NCBI GenBank assembly: GCA_964019055.1
Contig: OZ025211.1
Span: 9,244,400 to 9,308,399 of the forward strand
Source: Anthopleura xanthogrammica
Lineage: Eukaryota > Cnidaria > Anthozoa > Actiniaria > Actiniidae
DNA: 64,000 bases
Direction: 5' to 3'
The notes under the pieces are model-generated. The model was not told where the DNA came from, searched no databases, and worked only from the letters and a program-made list of their open reading frames with translations. Shown here piece by piece: positions 59,979 to 64,000 of the stretch (positions are counted from its first letter, which is position 1; every line of letters begins with the position of its first letter). The position numbers were made by a program, and so were the translations under genes.

Positions 59979-60971
59979 GGGACCGGTCATTATTTAAAGG
60001 GGAGGGCCACTATTTTTGGCAAGAGAGTAGTGAGAAAATTGTGGCTCACACAGTAGTTAGGGTTAAAAAATGCATAGCCCTCCCCATTTCGGGGTCTAAA
60101 AAATCGTGACCCTCCCCCATATTAGTAATTGTTGATATTTATGGTTGTAATATTTCATGTTGCTTACTTTAAAGATATATATGTTAACTTTAAAGATATA
60201 TATTGCACTAAAATTAAAAGGCGTATTTTTCAAGGTCCGAACATTATTTAACATTTTCTAAAACCACTAACCCTGAAAAGGATAATAGCTACTACTATTT
60301 CTGTATTGAAAACTGAACATGACAGTTCGAATTCTGATATACAGTATATCGGATTTTGCAATTATCCCTTATCAGGGGTCATGGAGCATAATTTCCTTTG
60401 GGTGGGGGCCAAAGGGAGGAGAATCGAAAAAAATATTGAAAATTGAGACCCACGGAAATTATCTATATGGCCCCAATAGTAGCAAAGCAACATATTTTCT
60501 TCACAGTCAAAAGTGGCGGATAATGCAAAAATTAACAATTTTTTCAGCATCTAATAAATTGCGAGTAAACTTTGACCTTATTGTTCTTTTAGTCTTTAAA
60601 CCAAATTTTATCAACTGCAAGTGGCTCCCAGTCTAAAATGTTCGCCAGTCTGGTTTTCATATCCTCAAATGCTTGAATTATTTGGGCTTTCGAAAAATGA
60701 GGCATTTTCATCCAAGTGCCCCTTTAAAACAAACAGATCAAATAAGCTATAAATGATAACACTTCTCATATGCTGCTAACAGAATGTGAGTCCGGCTCCT
60801 AACGTGGTGAGGTTATGGTAATCATGTACCAAAAAACGTGGCCCTCGACCAAATTCTTCCTCCCAAAATTGCGACCCTGCGATCCCCTAAATGGTGCTTA
60901 AAAATTGCTCACACCCCCCCCCCCCCCCAAAAAAAAAGTAGCCCTCCCCTCCTTAAATAATGACCGGCGCC
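59979..60971. mobile_element. non-autonomous DNA transposon with about 37-bp inverted ends
   Basis: GACCGGTCATTATTTAAAGG GGAGGGCCAC at the left is inverted at the right as TAGCCCTCCCCTCCTTAAATAATGACCGG. 993 bp, no recognisable transposase. A C run followed by an A run sits at 60909-60938. The short frames inside (60319-60636) are not gene-like. Confidence 0.75.
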
Positions 60972-61071
60972 TAAAGTTCATCAGCCTGGACATGACCTAA
61001 ACTTAACGTAAACCACATTAGATAACATCTAGCTATAGAATGAATGTTAACCTATGCTTTGTCTGACGCAG

Positions 61072-64000
<2,929 letters not shown>

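Noticed and set aside
60319..60636. 105-residue plus-strand frame
   Set aside because: Lies within the non-autonomous transposon 59979-60971 and resembles no protein family.

Overview
The window is eukaryotic and animal, most likely an anthozoan cnidarian (coral or sea anemone). It is AT-rich. Genes are split into many short exons with GT-AG introns, and introns are crowded with microsatellites, foldback MITEs, SINE and LINE pieces and a Penelope-type fragment. The gene content (a huge bark beetle/anakonda-like SRCR protein and tandem copines) is metazoan. Exon borders were placed by eye from splice sites, phase agreement and family conservation.

Layout. (1) 184-27931, minus strand: one very large gene for an extracellular protein of at least about 4,119 residues, running off the left edge. 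In order it has a signal peptide, three repeats of [beta-strand cap - SRCR - right-handed beta-helix - CUB-like segment], a MAM-like module, more beta-helix, a C-type lectin domain, EGF repeats, a PSI-like knot, a long unrecognised region with a basic RRKR site, a von Willebrand D domain with a GDPH motif, and further EGF repeats. (2) 28-31 kb: non-coding, repeat-rich. (3) 31133-38899, minus: copine gene 1, 16 exons, 537 residues. (4) 40179-51282, minus: copine gene 2, a tandem paralogue whose exons 2-16 match gene 1 in length exactly, 535 residues. It carries two 96-nt alternative versions of exon 7 separated by a 45-nt intron, preceded by a 106-bp array of truncated exon-7 copies. (5) 51744-54696, plus: a small cysteine-rich, probably GPI-anchored protein, head-to-head with copine 2 across a 461-bp G-rich interval. 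(6) 54.7-61 kb: mostly repeats and MITEs, with weak hints of small transcripts. (7) 61.06 kb to the right edge: an inverted, rearranged duplicate of the 29.5-33.1 kb segment, containing two copine exons that look like a pseudogene.

How the genes relate. The copines are calcium-dependent membrane-binding proteins; the bark-like protein and the GPI-anchored protein belong to the cell surface or matrix. Nothing ties the three into one pathway. The strongest unusual signals are the paired alternative C2B exons of copine 2, the array of decoy-like partial exons beside them, and a second, independent array of the same design in the bark-like gene.
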